From an uncultured Bordetella sp. (GTDB lineage Bacteria > Pseudomonadota > Gammaproteobacteria > Burkholderiales > Burkholderiaceae_B): a stretch of DNA of 13,891 nucleotides. Below are positions 13,594 to 13,891 of the stretch, one piece after another. A program made the translations under genes and the position numbers. The DNA lies in the NCBI GenBank assembly GCA_937881145.1, contig CALGFL010000159.1, positions 1-13,891 on the forward strand, in the 5' to 3' direction. Every line of letters starts with the position of its first letter. The first letter of the stretch is position 1. A model generated the notes under the pieces. The model was not told where the DNA came from. It worked only from the letters and a program-made list of their open reading frames with translations, and made no database searches.

Positions 13594-13891
13594 ATGAAGC
13601 TGTACTACTTGCCCGGCGCTTGCTCGCTCACCATCCACATCTCGCTGGAGTGGATAGGCAAGCCCTACGAAGCCCGGAAAATGGAGCGGGACGCGATCAA
13701 GGCACCCGATTACCTCAAGATCAATCCCATGGGCGCCGTACCGGCCATCACCGATGGCGACTTCAATCTGAACCAGAACCTCGCCATCCTCTCCTACCTG
13801 AACGCCAAGCATCCCGAGGCGGGTCTGCTGGGCGACGGCACGCCCAAAGGCCTGGCCGAAGCCATGCGCTGGCTGGCCTTCATCCACTCCG
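13594..13891 (+). CDS. Glutathione S-transferase (beta-class-like), 3' end cut by window
   Basis: The first 99 residues are present. 'MKLYYLPGACSLTIHISLEWIGKPYEARKM' is the beta-class GST N-terminus with the characteristic Cys10. 'YLKINPMGAVPAI' supplies the cis-proline (Pro50) of the thioredoxin fold, and 'NLAILSYLNAKHPEAGLL' ends that domain; the start of the helical domain follows. The enzyme should bind glutathione and act in conjugation or peroxide and thiol chemistry. At the position where most members have Glu-Ser to hold the glutathione gamma-glutamyl group, this protein has Gln61-Asn62. The ATG at 13594 has AGGAGA at 13582-13587. The frame is still open at the window edge. Confidence 0.88.
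   Translation, partial: MKLYYLPGACSLTIHISLEWIGKPYEARKMERDAIKAPDYLKINPMGAVPAITDGDFNLNQNLAILSYLNAKHPEAGLLGDGTPKGLAEAMRWLAFIHS

Overview
The window is GC-rich, densely coded and ordinary for a betaproteobacterial chromosome. The protein sequences (CbpA/CbpM, FolE, MocR-type regulator, Psd, YbaL-like antiporter, DUF423, beta-class GST) look like the Bordetella/Achromobacter branch of the Alcaligenaceae. That placement is by eye and was not tested by a search. I see no rRNA, tRNA, insertion sequence, prophage or CRISPR array, and no gene-free stretch above about 170 bases.

Layout. (i) 1-859 (+): the 3' part of cbpA, a DnaJ-like co-chaperone interrupted by an in-frame TAG, followed by cbpM, its modulator. 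(ii) 3850-884 (-): a tight five-gene cluster transcribed as small 4-TM membrane protein, DUF2231 membrane protein, GTP cyclohydrolase I (folE-type), FAD-dependent ferredoxin/flavodoxin reductase-like protein, and an ECF sigma factor with a net -1 frameshift. (iii) 3990-5210 (+): an FMN-dependent alpha-hydroxy-acid (L-lactate-type) dehydrogenase. It ends tail-to-tail with (iv) 6559-5207 (-), a MocR-type GntR/aminotransferase regulator, which is divergent from (v) 6693-7325 (+), a LysE-family exporter, and (vi) a 69-aa (or 40-aa) small protein. An AT-rich island with direct and inverted repeats lies between the regulator and the exporter and is the likely operator. (vii) 8645-7590 (-): tRNA 2-selenouridine synthase, preceded by a possible 51-aa small exported or membrane protein. 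(viii) 9663-8992 (-): an unrecognised secreted protein with a Gly/Thr/Met-rich repeat. (ix) 9830-10411 (+): an unrecognised 193-aa cytosolic protein, then psd (10482-11342, +). (x) 13066-11372 (-): a YbaL/KefB-like cation:proton antiporter. (xi) 13125-13505 (+): DUF423 membrane protein. (xii) 13594-end (+): a glutathione S-transferase cut by the window edge.

The most notable observations are two independent inactivating lesions within about 1.4 kb (cbpA amber and ECF sigma frameshift). They suggest either a decaying host-associated genome or sequence errors. The cluster that couples folE, a flavin reductase and two uncharacterised membrane proteins to the broken sigma factor is the best candidate for a poorly described functional unit. 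The repeat-rich MocR/LysE operator and the small proteins are secondary items. I found no clear evidence for a wholly new system.
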